Shown here: positions 33,019 through 40,539 of the stretch, in pieces
How positions within the stretch are numbered: the first letter of the stretch is position 1
How the letters are laid out: every line of letters begins with the position of its first letter
Source of the DNA: Bacteroidota bacterium
GTDB taxonomy: Bacteria > Bacteroidota > Bacteroidia > 2-12-FULL-35-15
DNA length: 41,310 nt
Assembly: GCA_023251805.1 (NCBI GenBank)
Contig: JAHEYB010000028.1
Span: 1-41,310 of the forward strand
Reading direction: 5' to 3'
Position numbers and translations under genes: made by a program
Notes under the pieces: model-generated
What the model saw: the letters and a program-made list of their open reading frames with translations, nothing else
Databases searched by the model: none
Told to the model about the DNA's origin: nothing

Positions 33019-33069
33019 AATCAAGACATTAGATATAAGAATCAAGAGAAAAAAACGTTAGATTTAAAA
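33019..33069. repeat. AAGAATCAAGA phrase spacer
   Basis: AGAATCAAGACATTAGATAT followed by AAGAATCAAGAG: AGAATCAAGA occurs twice. The same word occurs inside kynU at 29857-29866. Confidence 0.45.
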
Positions 33070-34893
33070 TTGAAAGACCTTAAATACATATTATTATTCT
33101 TCGCATTTGTATTCATACAAAGCAACATCTTCGCTCAACCTGGTACAGATGAGCAACTCGCTTTGCAATTTTATCAAAACAAAGAATTTGATAAAGCGCT
33201 CGACTATTACGAAAAACTATACAACAAAAAGTCACCCGAAGCTTTTTATCAACCTTATTTGAGTTGTTTGTTAGAAACAAAAGAATATAAAAAAGCAGAA
33301 AAAATTGCAAAGAAACAAGCCAAACAAAATCCTGAGCAATTAAATTATATTGTTGATTTAGGGAATGTGTATTTCAAAAGTGATGATGTGGAGAAAGCAA
33401 AATCAACTTGGGAATCTGCTGTAAAAGCAATAAAATACGATGAGCAAGTATTTGCTGTTGCTAATGCATTTCTTTCACTCAAACAACACAACTTTGCAAT
33501 TGCAACTTATTTAAGAGGAAGAAGAATTTCACAAAACAACTATCCATTTAGTTTTGAGCTGGCTGATGTATACAATTTATTGGGAGAACGAACATTAATG
33601 ATAAATGAATATTTAGATGTTTTAGAAACTCAAGATTCTTACATTCAAAGTGTTCAAAATGCATTGCAAACAAGTTTTGGAAATGATGCCGATCAAAAAC
33701 AAAATGAATTATTAAAAACAGAACTTTTAAAACGTATTGCTAAAAATCCGGACAAAACAATTTTATCGGAGCTCTTGATTTGGATGCAAATTCAACTGAA
33801 AGATTGGGAAGGCGCATTTGTACAAGCAAAAGCGCTCGACAAAAGAAAAAAAGAAGAAGGCAATCGTGTGATGGGCTTGGCGCAGCTATTTGCGCAAAAT
33901 GAAGCATATGATGTTGCAATCAAAGCTTACAATTATGTGATTGCAAAAGGCCCTGATGTATATTATTATACCAACGCAAGAATTGAATTATTAAATGTAT
34001 ACTATCAAAAAGTAGTGACGAAAGGAAATTACACACAATTAGATTTAACGGAGTTGGAAAAAAATTATAACAGTACAATTACAGAATTAGGAAAATCATC
34101 CAGCACAGTTCCTTTATTGAAAAATTTGGCTCACCTTCAAGCATTTTATCTAAACAAAACAGATGAGGCAAAATTACTTTTAGAAGAAGCGATAGATATG
34201 CCGCAACTGGCAGTTACTACTCAAGCCGAATGTAAATTAGAACTTGCTGATGTATTGTTGATGACCGGAGATATTTGGGAAGCATCTTTGCGTTACTCCC
34301 AAGTTGAAAAAGCATTTAAATACGATGCAATAGGACAAGAGGCAAAATTCAGGGTTGCAAGAATATCATATTATACAGGCGATTTTGCTTGGGCACAAAC
34401 ACAATTGGATGTTTTAAAAGGAGCAACATCAAAGTTAATTGCTAATGATGCATTACAATTATCTTTAACGATAAGCGATGCTTTAGCAATTGACACAAAC
34501 GTAGCTCCTTTGGAATTGTTTTCTATGGCTGATTTATTTTCTTTTCGAAATTTAGATGATAAGGCGCTTTTGCTTTTCGACTCACTAAATAAAACATATC
34601 CCAATCATGCTCTTGCAGATGACATCGTTTATAAAAAAGCACAGATTGCTATTAAACGAATGCAATTTGAAAAAGCAGCTGAGTATTATGAAGAGATATT
34701 GAAAAATTATGGAGAAGATATTTTAGCTGACGATGCAATGTTCAAACTAGCGGATTTAAATGAAAACCAATTTAAAAATATTGAAAAAGCAAAAGAACTC
34801 TACCAACAATTATTGGAAAAATATCCTGATAGTTTGTATGTGGTAGAAGCACGTAAACGTTTCAGAAAATTAAGAGGAGATGCAATTAATTAG
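33070..34893 (+). CDS. Exported tetratricopeptide repeat protein
   Basis: 607 residues from TTG 33070. A signal peptide (about residues 1-22, LKDLKYILLFFAFVFIQSNIFAQ) is followed throughout by TPR-like helix pairs, for example ALQFYQNKEFDKALDYYEKL, YIVDLGNVYFKSDDVEKAKS and, at the C terminus, KAAEYYEEILKNYGEDILAD and AKELYQQLLEKYPDSLYVVE. A periplasmic scaffolding role is likely; partners cannot be named. It starts a short group with the DUF4286 gene 11 bases later. No catalytic motif is visible. Confidence 0.85.
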   Translation: MKDLKYILLFFAFVFIQSNIFAQPGTDEQLALQFYQNKEFDKALDYYEKLYNKKSPEAFYQPYLSCLLETKEYKKAEKIAKKQAKQNPEQLNYIVDLGNVYFKSDDVEKAKSTWESAVKAIKYDEQVFAVANAFLSLKQHNFAIATYLRGRRISQNNYPFSFELADVYNLLGERTLMINEYLDVLETQDSYIQSVQNALQTSFGNDADQKQNELLKTELLKRIAKNPDKTILSELLIWMQIQLKDWEGAFVQAKALDKRKKEEGNRVMGLAQLFAQNEAYDVAIKAYNYVIAKGPDVYYYTNARIELLNVYYQKVVTKGNYTQLDLTELEKNYNSTITELGKSSSTVPLLKNLAHLQAFYLNKTDEAKLLLEEAIDMPQLAVTTQAECKLELADVLLMTGDIWEASLRYSQVEKAFKYDAIGQEAKFRVARISYYTGDFAWAQTQLDVLKGATSKLIANDALQLSLTISDALAIDTNVAPLELFSMADLFSFRNLDDKALLLFDSLNKTYPNHALADDIVYKKAQIAIKRMQFEKAAEYYEEILKNYGEDILADDAMFKLADLNENQFKNIEKAKELYQQLLEKYPDSLYVVEARKRFRKLRGDAIN

Positions 34894-34904
34894 GATTTAT
34901 TAAT

Positions 34905-35207
34905 ATGATAATTTATAATGTAACAGTAAACATCGAAAAAGATGTGCATGATGAGTGGTTAAACTGGATGAAAACAAAACACATTCCGGATGTAATGGCG
35001 ACAGGCTATTTTATAGAAAGTAAATTGTGCAGGGTATTGGTTGAGGAAGAGCAAGGAATTACCTATTCATTTCAATACATTGCTAAAAATATGGCGGATG
35101 TTGAAGAATACCTGAATCAGCATGCTCCCCGTCTCCGAAAAGATGTAACCGATAAATATGCAGATAAGTTTGTTGCATTTAGAACGTTGTTAGAAGTAAT
35201 TAAATAG
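34905..35207 (+). CDS. DUF4286 family protein
   Basis: A 100-residue alpha-beta protein with the DUF4286 pattern: MIIYNVTVNIEKDVHDEWLN, then MKTKHIPDVMATG and AFRTLLEVIK. Such proteins are widespread in Bacteroidota and uncharacterised, with a dimeric ferredoxin-like fold expected. It starts 11 bases after the TPR gene and is followed, beyond a 137-base inverted repeat, by rsmA; this order (TPR or DUF4286 near ksgA) is common in the phylum according to my recollection. Confidence 0.85.
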   Translation: MIIYNVTVNIEKDVHDEWLNWMKTKHIPDVMATGYFIESKLCRVLVEEEQGITYSFQYIAKNMADVEEYLNQHAPRLRKDVTDKYADKFVAFRTLLEVIK

Positions 35208-35225
35208 CATCTGCAAAAAGTGTCA

Positions 35226-35336
35226 CGCAGATCTCGCAAATTTTCGCAGATAAAATAAAAAAAATAAAAAGTATTTTAAATTAATTTAGAACGCACACAG
35301 AAAATAAAAAATCAGCGAAAATTCGCGAAATCTGCG
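35226..35336. repeat. Inverted repeat before rsmA
   Basis: The 26-base left arm (35226-35251, CGCAGATCTCGCAAATTTTC...) and right arm (35311-35336) are reverse complements at 23 of 26 positions, separated by an AT-rich loop of 59 bases. The right arm ends eight bases before the rsmA ATG, so it probably lies in its mRNA leader. Confidence 0.75.
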
Positions 35337-35344
35337 AGCAAAAT

Positions 35345-36124
35345 ATGGAGAACCAAGTAAGAGCAAAAAAACATTTAGGCCAGCATTTTTTAAAAGACGA
35401 AACAATTGCGCTCGATATTGTAAAAGGTTTAAAACACACTACACTTTATAAAAAAGTATTGGAAGTTGGACCCGGAATGGGTGTGCTCACGAAATATTTA
35501 ATTACGGAGCCTGCTTTTGAAACTCACATCATCGATATCGATAGAGAATCCATAGCTTATTTAAAACAGAATTTTCCTTTACTAGAAAATAAAATCATTG
35601 AAGGAGATTTTTTGAATCTTGATTTCAGCACACTTTTTAATAATGAACCATTTGCTGTGATAGGCAACTTCCCTTACAATATTTCTACAGAGATTTTATT
35701 TAAAGTACTCGACCACAAAAATCAGGTTCCTGAAGTGGTGGGCATGTTTCAAAAAGAAGTTGCTGAACGTATCGCATCAAAACCAAGAAATAAAACCTAT
35801 GGAATCACCAGCGTTTTATTGCAAGCATTTTACGACATCGAATATTTATTTACAGTACATGAAACTGTTTTCAATCCGCCTCCGAAAGTAAAATCCGGAG
35901 TAATAAGATTGACTCGAAATGCTACGCAACAGCTAGATTGCAATGAAAAATTATTTAAGCAAATTGTAAAAGCAGGATTCAATCAACGTAGAAAAACATT
36001 GCGCAATTCCATCAAAGCATTCAAATTAAAGCCTGAATTTTTAGACCATAAATACCTTACCCAAAGAGCCGAAGAATTATCGGTAGCCGACTTTGTGGCA
36101 CTCACAAATATGGTAGAAGTATAA
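35345..36124 (+). CDS. rsmA: 16S rRNA dimethyladenosine transferase
   Basis: RsmA (KsgA) dimethylates two adjacent adenosines near the 3' end of 16S rRNA during late small-subunit assembly. The 259-residue protein has the N-terminal KKHLGQHFLKDE, the SAM-binding motif LEVGPGMGVLTKYL, the catalytic GNFPYNIS (motif IV, NLPY-type), and the C-terminal basic region GFNQRRKTLRNSIKAF. Its length is normal. It precedes mgtE by 75 bases with an exact TAnnTTTG element in between, so mgtE has its own promoter. Confidence 0.97.
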   Translation: MENQVRAKKHLGQHFLKDETIALDIVKGLKHTTLYKKVLEVGPGMGVLTKYLITEPAFETHIIDIDRESIAYLKQNFPLLENKIIEGDFLNLDFSTLFNNEPFAVIGNFPYNISTEILFKVLDHKNQVPEVVGMFQKEVAERIASKPRNKTYGITSVLLQAFYDIEYLFTVHETVFNPPPKVKSGVIRLTRNATQQLDCNEKLFKQIVKAGFNQRRKTLRNSIKAFKLKPEFLDHKYLTQRAEELSVADFVALTNMVEV

Positions 36125-36161
36125 ATTTCCCTCAAACGTATGCTCCAATACGTATAAATCA

Positions 36162-36169
36162 TACCTTTG
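36162..36169 (+). promoter_or_regulatory. mgtE -7 promoter element
   Basis: TACCTTTG, an exact TAnnTTTG match, 30 bases before the GTG start of mgtE. No clear -33 TTG at the standard distance. The intervening leader is short, and I see no room for a magnesium riboswitch of the M-box size. Confidence 0.5.
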
Positions 36170-36199
36170 CACCCGTAAAACCTTAAATACTTTATTCAG

Positions 36200-37591
36200 G
36201 TGCAATTTGAATTAACAAGCGACTTTTTATTAAAACTCCGTGAAGCCATCAGTGCTCGTAACGGAGCTTTTGTCGTGGAGCAATTCAAAGAGCTCTATCC
36301 ACCTGATATTGCTGAAATTTTCAATGAACTAGAAATTGAAGAAGCAAAATACGTTTACAAGCAATTGGATGAACAAATTGCTGCCGATGTATTGGTGGAA
36401 TTGGATGATGATGTACGTGAAGAGTTTCTTGCATCCTTAACTTCAAAGGAGATTGCTGAGCAATTTATTGACAATATGGATTCGGATGATGCGGCTGACG
36501 TTATTGCCGAATTACCGGATGATGTACAAGATGAAGTATTGTCGCACATGGAAGACAGCGAGCAAGCAAGCGACATTGTTGAACTCTTAAACTATAATGA
36601 GAATACTGCCGGTGGTTTAATGGCTACCGAGTTAATTCGTGTTCATGTCAACAGCAATGCCATTGAATGCGTTCGTGAAATTCGCGAACAAGCTGACAAT
36701 GTGGAAACCATTTATGCAATTTATGTTGTTGATGATGATGAAAAATTAGTTGGATTGCTTCCGCTAAAAAAATTAATTGTCTCCTCTACTCGTTCCAAAG
36801 TTGCTGAAATTTATGACCCCAAAATTATTTCAGTAAAAACAAATACCGATGCAGAAGAAGTTGCAAACGTAATGGATAAATACAACTTGGTTGTATTACC
36901 TGTTGTGGATGCACTCGGAAGATTAGTTGGAAGAATTACCATCGATGATATCGTTGATGTTAGAAGAGAAGAAGAAACAGAAGATGTTCAACGTATGGCA
37001 GGTATGGAAGCCTTGGATGAGCCTTACATGAATATGTCGATTTGGGGAATTTTAAAAAAACGAGCAGGCTGGTTAGTAATTTTATTTTTAGGAGAAACAT
37101 TAACTGCCACAGCAATGGGATTTTTTGAAAATGAAATTGCAAAAGTTGTCATCCTTTCATTGTTTGTTCCACTAATTATTTCCAGTGGAGGAAATACTGG
37201 CTCTCAAGCCTCCACATTGGTTATTCGTGCCTTGGCACTAGGTGAAATTACAATTCGTAATTGGCTCACTATTATTAAACGAGAAATTAAAGTCGGTTTT
37301 ATTTTAGGTTTGATACTTGGACTAATTGGATTTTTAAGAGTGGTTGTTTGGTCACAATTCACTAGCATTTATGGACCACATTGGATGGAAATTGGGTTGA
37401 CCGTTGGCACTTCGTTAATTGGCGTTGTGCTTTGGGGAAATATTATTGGTTCCTTATTCCCATTAATTTTAAAACGATTCGGATTTGACCCTGCTGTTTC
37501 ATCTGCACCATTTGTTGCTACTTTAGTAGATATAACCGGTTTGATTATTTATTTTTCTGTAGCGTCTCTTTTATTAGGAAGCGTATTATAG
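36200..37591 (+). CDS. mgtE: Magnesium transporter MgtE
   Basis: Mg2+ channel/transporter of 463 residues, starting at GTG. It has the N-terminal superhelical domain with acidic repeats (VELDDDVREEFLASLTSKEI, then IAELPDDVQDEVLSHMEDSE), the NENTAGGLMATELI linker, two CBS domains (about 140-260) that sense Mg2+, and the C-terminal membrane domain with the signature SGGNTGSQASTLVIRALALG and the closing DPAVSSAPFVATLVDITGL pore segment. Five membrane helices are apparent. It is a single transcription unit, with its own promoter. Confidence 0.97.
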   Translation: MQFELTSDFLLKLREAISARNGAFVVEQFKELYPPDIAEIFNELEIEEAKYVYKQLDEQIAADVLVELDDDVREEFLASLTSKEIAEQFIDNMDSDDAADVIAELPDDVQDEVLSHMEDSEQASDIVELLNYNENTAGGLMATELIRVHVNSNAIECVREIREQADNVETIYAIYVVDDDEKLVGLLPLKKLIVSSTRSKVAEIYDPKIISVKTNTDAEEVANVMDKYNLVVLPVVDALGRLVGRITIDDIVDVRREEETEDVQRMAGMEALDEPYMNMSIWGILKKRAGWLVILFLGETLTATAMGFFENEIAKVVILSLFVPLIISSGGNTGSQASTLVIRALALGEITIRNWLTIIKREIKVGFILGLILGLIGFLRVVVWSQFTSIYGPHWMEIGLTVGTSLIGVVLWGNIIGSLFPLILKRFGFDPAVSSAPFVATLVDITGLIIYFSVASLLLGSVL

Positions 37592-37594
37592 TAT

Positions 37595-37613
37595 CACAGG
37601 TTTTTAACCTGCG
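37595..37613. repeat. CAGGTTTTTAACCTG palindrome
   Basis: CAGGTT, TTT, AACCTG (37597-37611) directly after the mgtE stop and 12 bases before the next start codon. It lies in a 34-base gap and looks like a dispersed palindrome or a small transcriptional attenuator. An A/T-run (AAAAAAATTTT) follows. Confidence 0.5.
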
Positions 37614-37625
37614 TAAAAAAATTTT

Positions 37626-38570
37626 ATGGAGCATATGAAAATTCTTTTCCTCGATTCAAATCATTCATTATTACATGAAACGCTTACAAAGGCTGGTCAT
37701 GATTGTGATTTAAATTACGAATGGACAAAAGAAGAGATCGAAAATAATATTCATGTGTACGATGGCATTATTATTCGCAGTAAGCTAAAAATCACAAAGG
37801 AACTTATCGATAAAGCAGTAAATCTTAAATTCATAGCCCGTTCCGGAGCTGGAATGGAAAATATTGACGTGGCTTATGCCGAAAGCAAAGGAATAAAATG
37901 TTTGTGTGCCCCTGAAGGAAACCGTGATGCTGTTGCTGAACATGCTATTGCAATGCTACTTTCTCTTTTTAATAATCTAAACCGAGCTGACAAAGAAGTA
38001 CGTGAAGGAAAATGGATTCGTGAAAAAAATCGTGGTGTTGAATTGATGGGAAAAACTGTTGGTATTATTGGCTATGGAAATATGGGAAGTGCTTTTGCCG
38101 AAAGATTAAAGGGGTTTGGTGTAAACATATTGGTGTACGATAAATATAAAAAGAATTTCGGGAATGATTTTATTAAAGAAGTTTCTTTGGAAAATATATT
38201 TCTTGAAGCAGATGTGTTGAGTTTGCATACTCCTTTAACCGATGAAACTAAACATTTCATAAATGATGATTTCATTAATCGATTTTCAAAAAATATTTAT
38301 ATCATTAATACTGCCCGTGGAAAATGTTTATGTACAGCTGATTTAGTGAAGAACATGCAGTCTGGAAAAGTGCTAGGAGCCTGTTTAGATGTATTGGAAT
38401 ATGAGGCCGTTTCGTTTGAAAATCTTGATGCTTCCAATTTGCCAAAAGCATTTCAATATATTATTAAAAGTGATAAAGTTATTTTATCGCCACACATTGC
38501 GGGTTGGACGTATGAAAGTTATGAAAAAATTGCTAGAGTTTTAGCGGAGAAAATTCTTTCAATAAAATAG
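37626..38570 (+). CDS. D-2-hydroxyacid dehydrogenase (3-phosphoglycerate dehydrogenase type)
   Basis: A 314-residue NAD-dependent dehydrogenase. Substrate domain N-terminal; RSGAGMENIDV carries the conserved arginine region; the Rossmann motif is GIIGYGNMGSAFAERLK (around residues 142-160); SLHTPLTDETKHFIND, NTARGKCLCTADL and the catalytic histidine in SPHIAGWT follow. It is the short form without ACT domain. This family includes phosphoglycerate dehydrogenase (serine synthesis) and 2-ketoacid reductases; no serC or serB is present nearby. An alternative ATG at 37635 shortens it by three residues. Confidence 0.88.
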   Translation: MEHMKILFLDSNHSLLHETLTKAGHDCDLNYEWTKEEIENNIHVYDGIIIRSKLKITKELIDKAVNLKFIARSGAGMENIDVAYAESKGIKCLCAPEGNRDAVAEHAIAMLLSLFNNLNRADKEVREGKWIREKNRGVELMGKTVGIIGYGNMGSAFAERLKGFGVNILVYDKYKKNFGNDFIKEVSLENIFLEADVLSLHTPLTDETKHFINDDFINRFSKNIYIINTARGKCLCTADLVKNMQSGKVLGACLDVLEYEAVSFENLDASNLPKAFQYIIKSDKVILSPHIAGWTYESYEKIARVLAEKILSIK

Positions 38571-38579
38571 CAAACACAG

Positions 38580-38600
38580 ACCTACCTGGGCAGGCAGGTT
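38580..38600. repeat. ACCTACCTGGGCAGGCAGGT hairpin
   Basis: ACCTACCT and AGGCAGGT pair at seven of eight positions around a GGGC centre. It lies between convergent genes (D-2-hydroxyacid dehydrogenase and lysC). The CCTGCCTGCC-type word is a commonly seen dispersed bacterial repeat. It could also act as a terminator, but lacks a T-run. Confidence 0.5.
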
Positions 38601-38616
38601 CGTAAATTCCTAAAGA

Positions 38617-39900
38617 TTAGCGATTCGCATCCTTCACCACCAACTGCACCGTATACCTGCTCTTCACTTCTAACAGCACTTTTTTATCAATCGTTACTCT
38701 ATCAATAGTGGCTTGGTCGTAATAACGAATGGTGATTAATTCCAAATTGTCGTTATACAACACACGGTATTTTTTTTGAAGTGTTTTAATTAAATCAGGG
38801 AGCTTGCGCTCATCAGCATCCACACTAATGGAAAAGCTGATGGCTGAATTTTGCATCACATTTACTTTCACTTGTTTTTCGGAAAACAAGTTAAAAATAT
38901 CGCTGAAATTTTCTTCAGCAATAAATGAAAAATCTTTCGGAGAAATAGAAATTAATACTTGATTCACTTTAAAGATAAAACAAGGAATCGGCAAGGGTGA
39001 TTGTATTTCATTAATGATGGTTCCTTTGTCTTCAGGATTTAAAAACGATTTCACTAACAAAGGAATTTTTTTATTCTGCAATGGCTTGATTGTCTTTGGG
39101 TGAATCACAGTAGCTCCGTAATAAGCCAACTCAATTGCATCTTGATACGATATCTGTTCTAACTTTTTCGTTTCGTCAAACCACTTCGGATCGGCATTCA
39201 GTACTCCTGGAACATCTTTCCAAATAGTTACACTTTCAGCATTGCAAGCATAAGCCAAAATTGCAGCAGTATAATCCGAGCCTTCACGACCTAATGTTGT
39301 TGTGAAATTTTCTGACGTTCCACCAATAAACCCCTGTGTTACTATTACTTTCCCATCTTTAATTTCAGGAAGCAATTGCGTGTTCACCAATTCTTGTGTC
39401 AAGTCCCAATCCACTTTCCCTTCACGATAAGTATTGTCCGTTTGAATATAATCTCGCACATCGCTCCACTTACTTTTTATTCCCGCTTCCAACAAATATG
39501 CATTTACAATTTTTGTTGCAATGATTTCACCCATGCTCACAATCTTATCATACTCATAATTGTAATTTTCGGTTGGTGTATCTTCCACTGCCCAATCCAA
39601 CTCAACAAACGTATTGCTGATTTCATTATAAATAGGATGTTCTTTCGAAGGAAATAATTCTGCAATAATATCGAAATGATATTTTTTAATTTCTGCCAAA
39701 ATAGCCGCTGCATCTTCCTTTTTATTTTTTGCCGGATAAAAAACAGCATCTGTCAGTCGCTCCAATGCATTTGTTATTTTACCCATAGCCGATACAACAA
39801 CTAAAATGTTTTCTTTGGGAAAACGATTAAGAATAGCTGCTACATTTTTTACTGCATTGGCATCTTTTACAGATGCGCCACCAAATTTGAATACTTTCAT
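38617..39900 (-). CDS. lysC: Aspartate kinase
   Basis: First committed step of the aspartate family (lysine, threonine, methionine): phosphorylates aspartate. The 427-residue monofunctional enzyme has the N-terminal KFGGASVKDANAVKNVA signature (residues 4-20), VSAMGKITNAL, a GSDYTAAILAYA active-site stretch with REGSD, and an ACT-type regulatory region in the C-terminal third (FSEKQVKVNVMQNSAISFSI). No homoserine dehydrogenase fusion is present. A 96-base spacer with imperfect inverted repeat separates it from the GNAT gene on the same strand. Confidence 0.95.
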   Translation of the reverse strand: MKVFKFGGASVKDANAVKNVAAILNRFPKENILVVVSAMGKITNALERLTDAVFYPAKNKKEDAAAILAEIKKYHFDIIAELFPSKEHPIYNEISNTFVELDWAVEDTPTENYNYEYDKIVSMGEIIATKIVNAYLLEAGIKSKWSDVRDYIQTDNTYREGKVDWDLTQELVNTQLLPEIKDGKVIVTQGFIGGTSENFTTTLGREGSDYTAAILAYACNAESVTIWKDVPGVLNADPKWFDETKKLEQISYQDAIELAYYGATVIHPKTIKPLQNKKIPLLVKSFLNPEDKGTIINEIQSPLPIPCFIFKVNQVLISISPKDFSFIAEENFSDIFNLFSEKQVKVNVMQNSAISFSISVDADERKLPDLIKTLQKKYRVLYNDNLELITIRYYDQATIDRVTIDKKVLLEVKSRYTVQLVVKDANR

Positions 39901-39902
39901 TT

Positions 39903-39996
39903 AATTAGTTAATTGGGATGATTAAGTTAATTAGGGAAATTAAGTTTTTCAAGATTTAGCCTGAATACCTTAATCAACTTATTTAACTCAATCAAC
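39903..39996. repeat. Inverted AAGTTAATT spacer between GNAT gene and lysC
   Basis: The left side (AGTTAATTGGGATGATTAAG, then TTAATTAGGGAAATTAAG) is mirrored by CCTTAATCAACTTATTTAAC and TCAATCAACTT on the right. It fills the entire gap. Similar words (CCTAATTAACTTAATTGACC) occur at 9566-9585 before another gene. Confidence 0.5.
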
Positions 39997-40470
39997 TTAA
40001 ATTTTATACTCCTGAATTTGACTATCAACCAGTTTACAATTCACCCACTCTCCATCAAAATGTGAATTTACTTTTTCATAAAATTTAATCGCAGGCTCAT
40101 TCCATTCCAACACCTGCCATTCCATTCTCCGTACTTTCATTTCTTTGGCCACTTTTACTATTTCGTCAAATAACTTTTTACCGATACCATATTTACGATA
40201 CGGCTCCGTAACTATAATATCTTCTAAAAATACACATTTGCCTTTCCAAGTAGAGTATTTGATATAATACAGCGATATTCCGACAATTTTGCCATCCACT
40301 TCGGCAACATAATACTTGAAAATGGGATTTTCGCCAAAACCATCACGTTCCATTTCTTCAATAGTAACAGCTACCTCAGCTGGTGCTTTTTCGTAGGTTG
40401 CCAATTCCTGTATCAAGCCCAATACTTGAGGCAAATCACCTTTCAAGCCTTTTCTAATGCTAATATTCAT
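39997..40470 (-). CDS. GNAT family N-acetyltransferase
   Basis: The 157-residue product starts at ATG 40470 (MNISIRKGLKGDLPQVLGLI); the longer frame to 40536 would run through the promoter and is rejected. The acetyl-CoA binding motif is VTEPYRKYGIGKKLFDEIVK (about residues 91-110), preceded by the KCVFLEDIIV strand and followed by RMEWQVLEWNEPAIKFYEKV, which matches the diamine/spermidine acetyltransferase-like branch. Substrate is uncertain. It is divergent from fbp. Confidence 0.88.
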   Translation of the reverse strand: MNISIRKGLKGDLPQVLGLIQELATYEKAPAEVAVTIEEMERDGFGENPIFKYYVAEVDGKIVGISLYYIKYSTWKGKCVFLEDIIVTEPYRKYGIGKKLFDEIVKVAKEMKVRRMEWQVLEWNEPAIKFYEKVNSHFDGEWVNCKLVDSQIQEYKI

Positions 40471-40495
40471 GGCTGTAAAGTTATTTAATTCTTTC

Positions 40496-40527
40496 CAAAA
40501 ATATTGCGATATTTGTATAAATTCAAA
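40496..40527 (-). promoter_or_regulatory. Promoter of the GNAT gene
   Basis: TTTG (40524-40527), exactly 20 bases, TATTTTTG (40496-40503) on the minus strand: a full consensus fit. It lies 26 bases before ATG 40470 and supports that start. For the divergent fbp gene only a weak GATATTTG (40508-40515) was found. Confidence 0.75.
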
Positions 40528-40539
40528 AATAAACAAACA

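Noticed and set aside
36124-36200. Magnesium riboswitch (M-box or ykoK) before mgtE
   Set aside because: The rsmA-mgtE gap is only 75 bases with a promoter element 30 bases before the start, too short for the known leader structures.
40471-40536. Longer GNAT protein from 40536
   Set aside because: The extension is read through the full-consensus promoter TTTG-N20-TATTTTTG.
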